DNA of 55,782 nt from Bacteroidales bacterium (GCA_004556005.1 SFJA01000006.1:1-55782); one strand, 5' to 3'; positions 24,517-33,781 are shown, counted from the stretch's first letter. Made by a program: numbers and translations. Notes: generated by a model from the letters alone, not told the origin.

Positions 24517-26715
24517 TTATTCCTTTATCCATTTGCCGAGCCAGGCGTAAACCTCCTTGTGCCAAAGCAGGGAATTTTGTGGCTGGAGTATCCAGTGGTT
24601 CTCTTCCGGGAAGATGACAAGCCGGCTGGGAACTCCCATCATCTGGGCGGCATTGAATGCTGCCATACCCTGCTCGTAAGGAATGCGGAAGTCCATCATT
24701 CCGTGTATGCAGAGTATAGGGGTATGCCATTTCGTTACCATCTCGCAAGGTGAGTTGGCATAATGCCTTACGGCCTTAGGAGTGCTGGCATAAGGCGCGC
24801 CGGCCTGCTGCATGCCGCCGAAGGTGATGCCGTCCCCGGCAGGACCGGTCTCGCCCTCGGTATAAGAGAATTCGCTCAAGCCTCCGTTGTCCCAGTTTGC
24901 GAACCACATCTCTTCCGTAGTGTACCAGAGAGCCTTTTCGTCGAAGATTCCGGCGTGGGCTATGAAGCAGTCGTAGAGGTCGCCGTGCAGGCCTTCGAGC
25001 ATATATGCGGAGTATCCGCCGTAGCTGGCTCCGGCGCAGGCAAGCTTGCTTACGTAGTCCTTGCCCTTGATATAGCGTCCGGCGCTGAGGTAATCCTGCA
25101 TATTGAGTCCGCAGTAGTCTCCGCTGATCTGTTCCTTCCATTCCTGGCCGAATGCCGTGGTCCCCCTTCGGTTAGGCATTATCACTATATACCCCTGCTG
25201 AGCCATAAGCCTGTAGTTCCATCTGTAACTCCAGCCCTGGCTGTTGGTACCCTGAGGTCCGCCGAGAACTATTTCCACTGCAGGATATTTCTTCTGAGGG
25301 TCAAACTCAGGAGGGTACATGATCCAGCACTGCATCTGCTTATGGTCAACTGTCTCGATCATAACGCTTTCGCAGGTCGGCTCGGAGAGCTGAGAAAGGA
25401 TGTGGGCGTTTTCGTCCGAGATCTGGGAGTAGTTCCTGGACTCGCCTTCGACCCTTAGTTTGACCATCTCGGTAGGGAAGTTGAGGCATTTGTAAGTTGT
25501 GAGAAGGGTAAGACCGCCCTCATCGCTGCATATTGCGAAAGGACTGTCAAAATCGAAATGCCAGTCATCGGCGGAAAGTTCCCTGACGCTTCCGTCAAGG
25601 GCTATGGAATAGAGCCTTCCTATGCCTTGTGCAAGTGAAGAGAAGACAATTTCATCTCCGTTCCATACCGGGGAGTTTACGTCGTATGCAAATCCGCCCG
25701 TAAGTTCCCTGATTTCCCCGGCGCATATCCTTCCGTCCTCGCCGTAACTGATATCGGCGACCATAAGTCTCTGTTTGTCAGCTTCATATCCGTCCCTCTC
25801 CATTGAGATCCAAGCAAGACGGCTGCCGTCGGCATTCCATACCGGGTCGGTATCGTATCCTCCTTCCGGATAGAGGGCGAGCGTTTCGCCGCTGAGTATG
25901 TCATAGACGTAAATGCCTGTGTTTGTGCTGAATGCATACTCCTTGCCCATATGCTTGCGGCAGGAATATGCAATGTGCCTTCCGTCAGGCGCCCAGTCGA
26001 GCTGCTCTGCGCCTCCGAACGGTTCGGTAGGAAGTTCGTATGGCTCGTCCCCGAGTATGTCGAAACTGTTCTTTTCGCTTATCGTTGCTGAGCCGAAAGG
26101 AGCCACATAAGTGCGCGGTGTTTCGGTAACCCAGTGGTCCCAATGTCTGTACATCAGGTCATCGGTAATGTATGCGTCCGCCTTGTCCAGACGAGAGTCG
26201 ATATCGGACGGAGTCTGTACTTTCTGATTCTTTATACTGCTGACATAGAGTATGTTGCAGCCGTCGGGCGAAATCTTGTAGTCGCTGATGCCGTTCTTGA
26301 CGTCGCTCAGGCAGGTCTTTTTGCCGAGCTTGTTTCCCTTTAGCGGAGCGCTCCAGAGCTGGCCTCCCTGAAGGAAATAGATTGACTTGCCGTCGCTGCT
26401 CCAGCGCGCAGCCTGAACGCTTTTTGCATAGCGGGTAAGCTGAACCTTTCCGCTTCCGTCCGCATTGCACATAAAGAGATTGCGGCAGCTGCGGTTCTGC
26501 TCGATGCTCGTGTAAGATACTCCATAAAGGATTTTCTGCCCGTCAGGCGAAAGCTGAGGGTCGCTGAGCCTTCCGAAAGAAAGCAGCACTTCGGGTGTCA
26601 TAACCCCGTCAGAAACAACGATGGACGAAGGACCCACATAGCCGGTCTCATCAGTTCTGCAACATCCCATTGCCATAATCAAAAGGGCTGAAAGCCAGAT
26701 TTTCCAATTTTTCAT
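24517..26715 (-). CDS. S9 family (DPP/acylaminoacyl-type) serine peptidase, probable lipoprotein
   Basis: 732 residues. An N-terminal signal (MKNWKIWLSALLIMAMGC) ends with A-M-G-C, a plausible lipobox. A beta-propeller follows (about 45-450; repeats such as DPQLSPDGQKILYG, AARWSSDGKSIYF, DYKISPDGCNILYV, DPVWNADGSRLAW), then an alpha/beta-hydrolase domain with nucleophile G-A-S-Y-G-G (Ser near 561), Asp in GMMDFRIP (near 672) and His in EENHW (near 705). Such enzymes cut dipeptides or acyl-peptides from the N-terminus of small peptides, probably in the periplasm. A longer open frame extends upstream antisense to recG but is not real coding sequence. Confidence 0.93.
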   Translation of the reverse strand: MKNWKIWLSALLIMAMGCCRTDETGYVGPSSIVVSDGVMTPEVLLSFGRLSDPQLSPDGQKILYGVSYTSIEQNRSCRNLFMCNADGSGKVQLTRYAKSVQAARWSSDGKSIYFLQGGQLWSAPLKGNKLGKKTCLSDVKNGISDYKISPDGCNILYVSSIKNQKVQTPSDIDSRLDKADAYITDDLMYRHWDHWVTETPRTYVAPFGSATISEKNSFDILGDEPYELPTEPFGGAEQLDWAPDGRHIAYSCRKHMGKEYAFSTNTGIYVYDILSGETLALYPEGGYDTDPVWNADGSRLAWISMERDGYEADKQRLMVADISYGEDGRICAGEIRELTGGFAYDVNSPVWNGDEIVFSSLAQGIGRLYSIALDGSVRELSADDWHFDFDSPFAICSDEGGLTLLTTYKCLNFPTEMVKLRVEGESRNYSQISDENAHILSQLSEPTCESVMIETVDHKQMQCWIMYPPEFDPQKKYPAVEIVLGGPQGTNSQGWSYRWNYRLMAQQGYIVIMPNRRGTTAFGQEWKEQISGDYCGLNMQDYLSAGRYIKGKDYVSKLACAGASYGGYSAYMLEGLHGDLYDCFIAHAGIFDEKALWYTTEEMWFANWDNGGLSEFSYTEGETGPAGDGITFGGMQQAGAPYASTPKAVRHYANSPCEMVTKWHTPILCIHGMMDFRIPYEQGMAAFNAAQMMGVPSRLVIFPEENHWILQPQNSLLWHKEVYAWLGKWIKE

Positions 26716-26756
26716 AATCAATTCCTTTTTGTGTCCACGCTGCGTGAACAAGCACA

Positions 26757-26764
26757 CAAAGGTA
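26757..26764 (-). promoter_or_regulatory. -7 box for the S9 peptidase-thioesterase unit
   Basis: TACCTTTG on the minus strand, about 40 bases before the start at 26715. Confidence 0.6.
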
Positions 26765-26775
26765 CGAAAAATTGT

Positions 26776-26783
26776 TATATTTG
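26776..26783 (+). promoter_or_regulatory. -7 box for recG (leaderless arrangement)
   Basis: TATATTTG, only 4 bases before the recG ATG at 26788, divergent from the S9 box 11 bases away. Confidence 0.65.
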
Positions 26784-26787
26784 CATT

Positions 26788-29031
26788 ATGACGGATTTGG
26801 AAAGCAGCATTCAGTTCCTGCCCGGAGTGGGCCCCAAGCGTGCGGAACTCATTGCCCGTGAACTGGGCGTGGGCACCTTGGGCGAACTTATCCGCATCTA
26901 TCCTTTCCGTTATGTTGACCGCAGCCGCATCACTCCCATCGCCGCCATCGACTCCTGCGCCGCCGCCATCCAGATACGAGCCAGAGTAGTTCGGGCGACC
27001 CTCTACGGGCAGGGGAGCGCAGTCATCGCCAGGAACGAATTCTCCCCCGACGGCTCCCTCGTCAGCCGGACGCTGGCCCGCGAGACGGTAAACGGCGTTC
27101 CCCGGCAGCAGGGGCCCGATGGGGCGGTCATCAAGTTCAATCTGGTCAAAAGGCTTGCAGTGCTGGTCGATGACGGCAGCGGACGGATCGAGATGGTCTT
27201 TTTCAAGGGCATCAAATGGAGCTGGACGCAGCTCTCGGGTGGTGGCGAATTTGTCTTTTTCGGTAAGCCTCAGCAGTTTAACGGGAACTACTCCATAGTG
27301 CATCCGGAAGTTGACCGGCCCCAGGGTACGGCAGCTGCTGCCGGGGGACTTACCGGCGTTTATCCGAGTACCGAGAAACTCAAGACCGGTGGGGTGACGG
27401 GCAAGGTGATGTGTCGCCTGCAGGCTGCTGCGCTCGAGGCCTGCCTGCCGCTTGTCAGGGAGAGCCTGCCGCAGTATCTGATTGATTCTCTGGGACTTTG
27501 CTCGCTGCAGTCGGCCCTTCGCAACATACATTTTCCGAAAGATGCGCGCTCGCTTGAGATGGCGCAGTACCGGCTCAAGTTTGAAGAACTCTTTTTCCTT
27601 CAGCTCAGTTTGCTCAAGGCGAAATACATACGCTCGCGTTCGGAATGCGGCATTGCGATGCCTCTTGTCGGGGATGCGTTCCGCAAGTGCTATGACGCTT
27701 TGCCATACAAGCTTACGGGGGCTCAGCAGAGGGTTGTCAAGGAAATGTTCGCCGATATGAAGAGCGGCCGCCAGATGAACCGTCTGCTTCAAGGAGACGT
27801 GGGCTCAGGCAAGACTATGGTGGCGGTGCTCTGCTGCCTGATTGCTCACGGAAACGGCTGTCAGTCCTGTATTATGGCACCTACGGAAGTGCTTGCAAGA
27901 CAGCATTTTGACAATATCAGCCGCTATCTGGCGCCTACAGGAGTGAAATGTGCGCTGCTTATGGGCAGCACTACCGCAAAGGAGAGGCGTCCCATTCACG
28001 AGGGCTTAGCCGACGGGAGCATTTCAATAGTGGTGGGTACCCATGCCCTGCTGGAAGACCCCGTGGTTTTTAAACGTCTCGGGCTTGCCGTCATCGACGA
28101 GCAGCATCGTTTCGGCGTGGACCAGAGGTCCAGGCTCTGGCGCAAGGGTCCCGTGCTGAACGGCGTGCAGTATGCTCCTCACGTGCTGGTGATGACGGCT
28201 ACTCCTATTCCGAGAACCCTTGCGATGACCCTGTACGGTGACCTTGACGTTTCTGTAATAGACGAGATGCCTCCTGGCCGCAAGCCGGTTCAGACCATGT
28301 GCATAGGGCAGAACCGCAAGAAGGCTCTGTACAATTTCATGAAAAAGGAAATAGCCGCCGGGCATCAGGTCTTTGTCGTATTTCCAATGATATTCGACAA
28401 TGAAAAGGTGGATATGCAGAACCTGGAAAGGGGCTATGACGAGATATGCGATGCTTTCCCTCTCAAGGACGGATACAAGGTGGCCATAGTTCACGGCAAG
28501 CAGAGTGCGGAGGAAAAGCAGTTCAATATGTCCGCTTTTGCGGCAGGCAGGGCAAATATCCTTGTAGCCACTACGGTAATTGAAGTAGGGGTGGACGTGC
28601 CTAATGCCAGCGTTATGGTTATCGAGAGCGCACAGCGTTTCGGCCTTAGCCAGCTGCATCAGCTGCGCGGGCGTGTAGGAAGGGGAAGCGACGCGGCGTA
28701 TTGCATTCTTGTAAAGGATGTCAAGACAGGAAAGGACGCTCAGGAAAGACTTGACCTGATGTGTTCGACCGAAAACGGCTTTGAAATAGCCGAGGCGGAT
28801 ATGAAGCTCAGGGGCCCGGGCGACCTGGAAGGAACCCAGCAGAGCGGATTGCCGTTCGAGCTGTCGATAGCGTCCCTGTCCAAGGACGGCAGGCTGCTTG
28901 AACAGGCGAGGGAAGTTGCGTCAAAGGTGCTTGATGCGGACCCTGCCCTTGAACAGCCGCGAAATGCCGTCCTCGTGCGTGAACTGAGGAAAGACAAATA
29001 CAATATCAAGGACTATAGCAAAATCAGTTGA
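26788..29031 (+). CDS. recG: ATP-dependent DNA helicase RecG
   Basis: 747-residue superfamily 2 helicase that rewinds stalled replication forks and branched DNA. An OB-fold wedge domain (about 40-190; IQIRARVVRATLYG, GRIEMVFFKGIKW) precedes the motor: Walker A GDVGSGKT (near 336), DEQH box in VIDEQHRFGV (near 437), the TATPIPRT motif, and the C-terminal VATTVIEVGVDVPNA and QLHQLRGRVGRG segments. Start is the ATG at 26788 directly after the -7 box; the upstream in-frame start at 26731 lies before the promoter. Followed by the symporter gene after 2 bases. Confidence 0.96.
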   Translation: MTDLESSIQFLPGVGPKRAELIARELGVGTLGELIRIYPFRYVDRSRITPIAAIDSCAAAIQIRARVVRATLYGQGSAVIARNEFSPDGSLVSRTLARETVNGVPRQQGPDGAVIKFNLVKRLAVLVDDGSGRIEMVFFKGIKWSWTQLSGGGEFVFFGKPQQFNGNYSIVHPEVDRPQGTAAAAGGLTGVYPSTEKLKTGGVTGKVMCRLQAAALEACLPLVRESLPQYLIDSLGLCSLQSALRNIHFPKDARSLEMAQYRLKFEELFFLQLSLLKAKYIRSRSECGIAMPLVGDAFRKCYDALPYKLTGAQQRVVKEMFADMKSGRQMNRLLQGDVGSGKTMVAVLCCLIAHGNGCQSCIMAPTEVLARQHFDNISRYLAPTGVKCALLMGSTTAKERRPIHEGLADGSISIVVGTHALLEDPVVFKRLGLAVIDEQHRFGVDQRSRLWRKGPVLNGVQYAPHVLVMTATPIPRTLAMTLYGDLDVSVIDEMPPGRKPVQTMCIGQNRKKALYNFMKKEIAAGHQVFVVFPMIFDNEKVDMQNLERGYDEICDAFPLKDGYKVAIVHGKQSAEEKQFNMSAFAAGRANILVATTVIEVGVDVPNASVMVIESAQRFGLSQLHQLRGRVGRGSDAAYCILVKDVKTGKDAQERLDLMCSTENGFEIAEADMKLRGPGDLEGTQQSGLPFELSIASLSKDGRLLEQAREVASKVLDADPALEQPRNAVLVRELRKDKYNIKDYSKIS

Positions 29032-29033
29032 GT

Positions 29034-30218
29034 ATGACAAAAATGAAACGTATCCCCCTGCTTGCAAAGATAGCAGTTGCCATCCTTCTTGGCATTTTGT
29101 GCTCATTGTTCTTTCCCGTATGGGCCGTGCGAATCTTCGAAACATTCAACTCTCTGTTCAGCAATTTCCTCGGGATGTTCATCCCTCTGCTGATACTGGG
29201 TCTGGTTGCGCCTGCCATTGCGGATCTGGGCGGAAGTGCCGGCAAATTGCTGGGAATCACGGTGCTGCTGGCTTTTGCATCGACCATACTTTCAGGTTTT
29301 GTGTCCTATTTCGTATGCGATCTCACTTTTCCGCACCTTATTTCAGGCAATATGGGAGCCTTTGATTCCCTGGCTGAAGGAAAGACAATCAAACCATACT
29401 TCACGCTTGAAATGCCTCCGTTCATCAACGTAGTTACGGCGCTTGTTCTCGCCGTCCTGGTTGGTCTGGGATGCGCTGCCGTGGATGGCAGGCCGCTGAA
29501 GGGGGCTTTGGACGGATTTTCCGCCATAGTCAGCTTCGTAATCGACAGGGTGATCATTCCTTGCCTGCCGGTTTACATATATGGACTCTTTCTGAAAATG
29601 GGAGCGGAAGGCACTGTCGTTTCGGTCCTTTCGGTATTTGTCAAGATAGTTGCGGTGATAATTGCCCTCCATGTGGCTACTCTGCTGCTGCAATTCCTTT
29701 TTGCAGGAGCCATTACCCGCAAAAACCCGTTCCTTGCGCTCTGGACTATGATGCCTGCCTATGCAACGGCTTTGGGAACCCAGTCCTCCGCAGCCACCAT
29801 TCCGGTAACTCTTCGCTGTACAAAGAATCTGGGCGTTCAAGACCAGGTTGCATCATTTACGGTACCTCTCTGTGCCACGATGCATATGCCGTGCAGCATA
29901 CTCAAGATAGTCGCCTGTACCTATGCGGTGGCGTTTACCACTGGAATGAATGTTGATCTCGGCGTCTTTGCCGGTTTTATCCTTATGCTTTCCGTTACAA
30001 TGGTTGCAGCTCCCGGAGTCCCTGGCGGCGCCATAATGGCAGCGCTCGGAGTGATTTCTTCGGTATTTGGCTTCGATGCATCGATGCAGGGGCTTATCAT
30101 TTCAATATACATTGCGCTTGACTGCTTCGGCACTGCAGGAAATGTAACCGGTGACGGCGCGCTGTCACTGATAGTTGACAAGATTCACAAGAGATATGAT
30201 AAAGAATGTATTATTTGA
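29034..30218 (+). CDS. Dicarboxylate/amino acid:cation symporter (DAACS family)
   Basis: 394-residue secondary transporter of the GltP/DctA family, moving dicarboxylates or glutamate/aspartate with Na+ or H+. Hallmarks: the serine-rich loop TQSSAATIPVTL, the helix-7 motif (here MHMPCSILK), GVPGGAIMAALGV and the terminal NVTGDGALSLIVDK (N-x-x-G-D substrate and cation site). About eight transmembrane helices plus two hairpins. It starts 2 bases after recG and overlaps the next gene by 23 bases. The DAACS call is firm; the substrate is not. Confidence 0.92.
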   Translation: MTKMKRIPLLAKIAVAILLGILCSLFFPVWAVRIFETFNSLFSNFLGMFIPLLILGLVAPAIADLGGSAGKLLGITVLLAFASTILSGFVSYFVCDLTFPHLISGNMGAFDSLAEGKTIKPYFTLEMPPFINVVTALVLAVLVGLGCAAVDGRPLKGALDGFSAIVSFVIDRVIIPCLPVYIYGLFLKMGAEGTVVSVLSVFVKIVAVIIALHVATLLLQFLFAGAITRKNPFLALWTMMPAYATALGTQSSAATIPVTLRCTKNLGVQDQVASFTVPLCATMHMPCSILKIVACTYAVAFTTGMNVDLGVFAGFILMLSVTMVAAPGVPGGAIMAALGVISSVFGFDASMQGLIISIYIALDCFGTAGNVTGDGALSLIVDKIHKRYDKECII

Positions 30219-30849
30219 TTTTGACGGAACTCTCGCCGATACCAGGGATGCAATTGTCCGTACCACTCAGGCTGCATTTGCAAGAATCGGTCTCCAGGCT
30301 CCCGGCGAGGAACAGATACAGAAATGCATAGGATTGTCACTCAAGGACGCTGCAATGCAGTATCCGGGTATGACTCCCGAAACATATGGCAGTTTTGAAG
30401 AATCGTACCACGCTCTGTTTGAACTGTTTGCACACAGCAATGTCAAACTGTACCCTGATGTTGCCGATGTGCTTTCCCGGCTTGATTCACGCGGATTCAA
30501 ACTTGGAATAGTAACGTCCAGGGGCAGGCATTCGCTTCTTAGCCTTATTGATATGCTCGGGATAGCTTCTTTCTTTGACGGACTGTCAACCGTAGAAAAC
30601 GCCGCACATTGCAAACCGGCTCCCGATACTGTACTCTATCTGCTTGACAGGCTCGGCCTTGAAGCTGATGAGACTCTCGTTGTCGGAGATACCGTATATG
30701 ACCTGCTTATGGGACAAAAAGCAGGTTGCCGCACCTGTGGAGTCAGCTACGGCAACCATTCTGCTGAAATGCTCTCCTCGGTCAGCCCTGATGCCGTTAT
30801 AGGCAGTTTTGCCGACCTGGAGGCTGTAATCGTCAATCTTAACCGCTAG
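30196..30849 (+). CDS. HAD-family hydrolase, phosphoglycolate phosphatase-like
   Basis: 217 residues with the HAD nucleophile motif DFDGTLAD (10-17), a helical cap, motif II with Thr/Ser (GIVTSRG), Lys in HCKPAPDTVLY and motif IV GDTVYDLLM. This is the Gph/PGP branch that hydrolyses 2-phosphoglycolate from DNA repair or related small phosphates. The ATG at 30196 sits inside the last 23 bases of the symporter gene, so translation is coupled. Placement right after recG is compatible with a DNA-repair link but does not prove it. Confidence 0.85.
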   Translation: MIKNVLFDFDGTLADTRDAIVRTTQAAFARIGLQAPGEEQIQKCIGLSLKDAAMQYPGMTPETYGSFEESYHALFELFAHSNVKLYPDVADVLSRLDSRGFKLGIVTSRGRHSLLSLIDMLGIASFFDGLSTVENAAHCKPAPDTVLYLLDRLGLEADETLVVGDTVYDLLMGQKAGCRTCGVSYGNHSAEMLSSVSPDAVIGSFADLEAVIVNLNR

Positions 30850-30859
30850 TTAAACGGTA

Positions 30860-31042
30860 TCAGTCAACAGGAACGAATTTGTCCTTTCCTACCTTGCAGC
30901 GTGGACATTTCCACGATGCAGGGAGTTCCTCAAATGCAGTTCCCGGATAAATGCCCTGTGAAGGATCGCCCTTTTCAGGATCATATACGTATCCGCAAAC
31001 GGAGCACTTGTACTTTTTGAGTTCAACGTCGTAATCGTACAT
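30860..31042 (-). CDS. Rubredoxin
   Basis: 60-residue electron carrier with one Fe(SCys)4 site: CSVCGYVYDPEKGD and CPRCKVGKDKF give the two C-x-x-C pairs. It starts at the ATG complementing 31040-31042, 11 bases after rubrerythrin, with which it forms a peroxide-reducing pair. An upstream in-frame ATG would add 23 residues overlapping the rubrerythrin gene and is not used. Confidence 0.94.
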   Translation of the reverse strand: MYDYDVELKKYKCSVCGYVYDPEKGDPSQGIYPGTAFEELPASWKCPRCKVGKDKFVPVD

Positions 31043-31053
31043 ATCAGATAAGA

Positions 31054-31590
31054 TTAATAGTTTTCCTTGTGAAGCTCGAAATATGCCTGAGGGTGTGCGC
31101 ATACAGGGCACAGCTCAGGAGCTTCGGTACCGACAACGATATGTCCGCAGTTGCGGCACTCCCAAACCTTTACCTCTGACTTTGCAAAGACGCTTGCGGT
31201 CTCCACGTTCTTGAGAAGTGCACGGTAACGCTCCTCGTGGGTCTTTTCGATCTCTGCCACCATCCTGAACTTTGCGGCAAGCTCCGGAAATCCTTCTTTT
31301 TCTGCGGTCTCGGCAAATCCGGCATACATATCGGTCCACTCGTAGTTCTCTCCCTGAGCAGCAGCTGCAAGGTTTGCTGCGGTGTCGCCAATGCCTTCAA
31401 GCTCCTTGAACCAGAGCTTTGCGTGCTCCTTTTCGTTGTTGGCGGTTTCTTCAAACAGGGCGGCTATCTGCTGAAAGCCATCCTTCTTGGCCTTTGATGC
31501 AAAATATGTATACTTGTTGCGGGCCATTGATTCTCCTGCAAAAGCAGTCTCCAGATTCTTGGCTGTCTGGGTTCCTTCGTATTTGCTCAT
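31054..31590 (-). CDS. rbr: Rubrerythrin
   Basis: 178-residue non-haem di-iron peroxidase of anaerobes. The ferritin-like four-helix domain (about 1-140) carries the Glu/His ligands in AGESMARNKYTYFA, ETANNEKEHAKLW, AEKEGFPEL and AEIEKTHEERY; a rubredoxin-like tail (about 145-178) has WECRNCGH and CPVCAHP. It reduces hydrogen peroxide with electrons from rubredoxin, encoded just downstream. Start at MSKYEGT; the earlier ATG would extend it into the promoter. Confidence 0.96.
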   Translation of the reverse strand: MSKYEGTQTAKNLETAFAGESMARNKYTYFASKAKKDGFQQIAALFEETANNEKEHAKLWFKELEGIGDTAANLAAAAQGENYEWTDMYAGFAETAEKEGFPELAAKFRMVAEIEKTHEERYRALLKNVETASVFAKSEVKVWECRNCGHIVVGTEAPELCPVCAHPQAYFELHKENY

Positions 31591-31616
31591 TTCTATTATT
31601 GTTTTAATTGTTTTTG

Positions 31617-31624
31617 CAAATTTA
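31617..31624 (-). promoter_or_regulatory. -7 box for rubrerythrin-rubredoxin
   Basis: TAAATTTG on the minus strand, 26 bases before the rubrerythrin start. Confidence 0.6.
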
Positions 31625-31707
31625 AATTTTTCTAAATTGATATGCAATATAATGTCTGTCCCGAAATGCCTGATTGCTTTCTATTAATGACCACCGGCCT
31701 CAGGCTG

Positions 31708-32571
31708 CTATTCGCAAACCAGTTTCAGACCGTCATAGGCAGGATGTACGTTTGCCGGAAGGATGCGGTCAAATTCCTCGTGAGCCGGCAATAGATGCGA
31801 AATGTGAGTGATGTAGGACTGCTTTGCCCCGACCCTTTCAAAAAAAGCAAGACATTGTTGCAGGGAAGGGTGGGAGTGGTGCGGCCCCATCTTGACGCAA
31901 CCGAGGGTAACTACGTCAAGGTCACGGAGTTTCTCGAACTGGTCGTCATCTATGACTGAAATGTCTGTCAGGTAGGCAATCTTGCCGAAACGGTATCCCA
32001 GCACCGAAAGTGCCCTTTGCTTGAGATGCCATCCCTGTATCGGGACAATCTCCACGCTCCTGTCAACGGGCTCGCGCGGCGGCAGATGCACGTATCCGTA
32101 TCCCCGTTTCCACTCCAGCCAGTCCGACAGGGAGTTGGAGTGTACGGTGAAAGGGTGTTCTCCGTCAATGATATGCACGTCAAATTCCGGGGAGCCCTGG
32201 TACTTTACCTCGGCAAATGCATAAGGGTATTCGCCCTTGAGGGTGTCCTCGACGTATTTTTCGCAGAAAATGCTGACCGGGTGATGGTCCACCAGATTGA
32301 ATGCCCTTACGTCATCCAGGCCTCCCGTGTGATCCTTGTGATTGTGTGTCAGGAGGATGGCATCGATATGCCTGATTCGCGCCCTGAGCATCTGATACCT
32401 GAAGTCCGGACCTGCGTCCACGAGAATGGAAAGTCCTCCGTACTGCACGAATGCCGATGCCCTCAGGCGCTTGTCCCGCGGGTCCTGCGAAGTGCATCTT
32501 GCGCAGTCGCAACCTATCATCGGCTGTCCCTGCGAGGTTCCCGTCCCCAGAAAGGTAATGCTATTCTCCAT
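31708..32571 (-). CDS. MBL-fold metallo-hydrolase, PhnP-like
   Basis: 287 residues. It opens with ITFLGTGTSQGQPMIGC and C-D-C-A-R-C, a small cysteine motif of the PhnP-like branch, then H-N-H-K-D-H (THNHKDHTGGLDD) as metal site, further His in GPHHSHPS and HISH near the end. PhnP hydrolyses cyclic phosphate diesters; other relatives act on different phosphodiesters, so the substrate is not settled. Its start overlaps the end of folB by 11 bases, and rsmI-like, folB and this gene run as one unit. Confidence 0.86.
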   Translation of the reverse strand: MENSITFLGTGTSQGQPMIGCDCARCTSQDPRDKRLRASAFVQYGGLSILVDAGPDFRYQMLRARIRHIDAILLTHNHKDHTGGLDDVRAFNLVDHHPVSIFCEKYVEDTLKGEYPYAFAEVKYQGSPEFDVHIIDGEHPFTVHSNSLSDWLEWKRGYGYVHLPPREPVDRSVEIVPIQGWHLKQRALSVLGYRFGKIAYLTDISVIDDDQFEKLRDLDVVTLGCVKMGPHHSHPSLQQCLAFFERVGAKQSYITHISHLLPAHEEFDRILPANVHPAYDGLKLVCE

Positions 32572-32971
32572 TGTACAGTTCCTCCTCTTCTTCTGCCGTC
32601 CTGCCGCTGTTCCTCCTGCCACCCTGCACGCTGATGCGCGAATACTCTGCCGGTCCCGCAAGGGCAGGACTGCATTTGCTGAGCGTTATCCGGACATTTT
32701 CCAGACAGGAGAATTCTTCCTCGACCGCCCTGAGCATCCTGGCGGCTACGGTCTCGATTAGTTCGGACGGCTGCGCCATTTCCCGGGCGATGACATCGTA
32801 GATGCGTGCGACGTCCTGTGCATCCGAAAGATTGTCGCTTTCCGCTGCGGCGCTGATGTCATAGTCCGCACTGAAGTCAACCAGATATCGCTTGCCGTAC
32901 ATTTTTTCTTCCGGCAGGCATCCGTGGTAGGCGTGGAATTCCATCCCGCACAGTTCCAGTTTTCCTTTCAT
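32561..32971 (-). CDS. folB: Dihydroneopterin aldolase
   Basis: 136 residues. FolB cleaves dihydroneopterin to 6-hydroxymethyl-dihydropterin in folate synthesis. The start LELCGMEFHAYHGCLPEE is the classical beta-strand and His/Gly-rich loop, and E-T-V-A-x-x-M in the middle (LIETVAARM) carries the family Glu/Thr; the K in VRITLSKCSPAL corresponds to the catalytic lysine. The C-terminal 20 residues are a polar, Glu-rich tail not needed for the fold. It overlaps the metallo-hydrolase gene by 11 bases. Confidence 0.9.
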   Translation of the reverse strand: MKGKLELCGMEFHAYHGCLPEEKMYGKRYLVDFSADYDISAAAESDNLSDAQDVARIYDVIAREMAQPSELIETVAARMLRAVEEEFSCLENVRITLSKCSPALAGPAEYSRISVQGGRRNSGRTAEEEEELYNGE

Positions 32972-32994
32972 ATCCTAGTAATATTGTCGTTCTA

Positions 32995-33696
32995 TTATGC
33001 AAGCACTATAAATACGCAAGGCCTTTTGCCTATGCTTGCAGGCTTTCTGCGCCACTCTTCAATGCTTTTGGTAACTATGTACTGCGAAGGCAGGGTTATG
33101 TCCGCGGCGACAGTGAGCCTTGTGTGAGGCGAAAGGCATTGCAGCAGGTCTGCGAAAAAGGCATCGTTGCGATAGGGCGTTTCGATTATTATCTGGCTCT
33201 GATGCAGGCTGCGAGACCTTTTTTCGCACTCCTTCAGGGCGTTGCGCCTCTCGTCTGTCTTTGCGGGAAGATAGCCGCAGAATGCAAATGACTGTCCGTT
33301 GAGCCCGCTTGCCATAAGCGCGAGCATCAGGCTGGAAGGACCTACCATAGGCACTACCTCCAAGCCTTTTCTGTGGCACAAGTCAACCAGTGCAGCCCCA
33401 GGGTCGGCAACGGCAGGAAGCCCCGCCTCGGAAATGAGTCCCACGTCTCCTTTTTCGAACAGTTCCGACATGGCTTCGACTTCAGCGACGTCCGTGTGTT
33501 CGTTGAGTTCGTGAAATTCCAGTTCTTCTATGTGTCCTTTGAGCCCGGCACGTGAGAGGAAACGCCTTGCGGTGCGTATCTCTTCCACTACGAAGCACTT
33601 GAGTTCCCTTGCCTTGGCAAGTGTGCTTGCCGGAAGAACCTCTGCGGGGTCATTGTCACCGAGAGGTGACGGAATAAGATATAGTCTGCCTTTCAT
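32995..33696 (-). CDS. SAM-dependent methyltransferase, RsmI family (16S rRNA C1402-like)
   Basis: 233 residues of the tetrapyrrole-methylase fold. MKGRLYLIPSPLGD and the motif ISEAGLPAVADPGAALVD are RsmI hallmarks, as is VVPMVGPSSLMLALMASGLNGQSFAFCGYLP. E. coli RsmI 2'-O-methylates C1402 of 16S rRNA and is about 286 residues; this shorter form, missing the C-terminal extension, is common in Bacteroidota and may have another target. It heads the unit rsmI-like, folB, metallo-hydrolase. Confidence 0.85.
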   Translation of the reverse strand: MKGRLYLIPSPLGDNDPAEVLPASTLAKARELKCFVVEEIRTARRFLSRAGLKGHIEELEFHELNEHTDVAEVEAMSELFEKGDVGLISEAGLPAVADPGAALVDLCHRKGLEVVPMVGPSSLMLALMASGLNGQSFAFCGYLPAKTDERRNALKECEKRSRSLHQSQIIIETPYRNDAFFADLLQCLSPHTRLTVAADITLPSQYIVTKSIEEWRRKPASIGKRPCVFIVLA

Positions 33697-33704
33697 AAAT
33701 CGTA

Positions 33705-33712
33705 CAAATTTA
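33705..33712 (-). promoter_or_regulatory. -7 box for the rsmI-like gene
   Basis: TAAATTTG on the minus strand, 8 bases before the ATG. Confidence 0.6.
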
Positions 33713-33767
33713 ACTAAATTTTACGAATCCTTGTTTGTCGGACGCATCTTCTTTGATGCTGATTGAG

Positions 33768-33775
33768 TATATTTG
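33768..33775 (+). promoter_or_regulatory. -7 box for recQ (leaderless arrangement)
   Basis: TATATTTG, 6 bases before the recQ ATG at 33782. Confidence 0.65.
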
Positions 33776-33781
33776 CAAGAT

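Noticed and set aside
26716..27792. Long minus-strand extension of the S9 peptidase frame to 1091 residues
   Set aside because: The extra 359 codons are antisense to recG, cross both promoters and lie upstream of a clear lipoprotein signal start.
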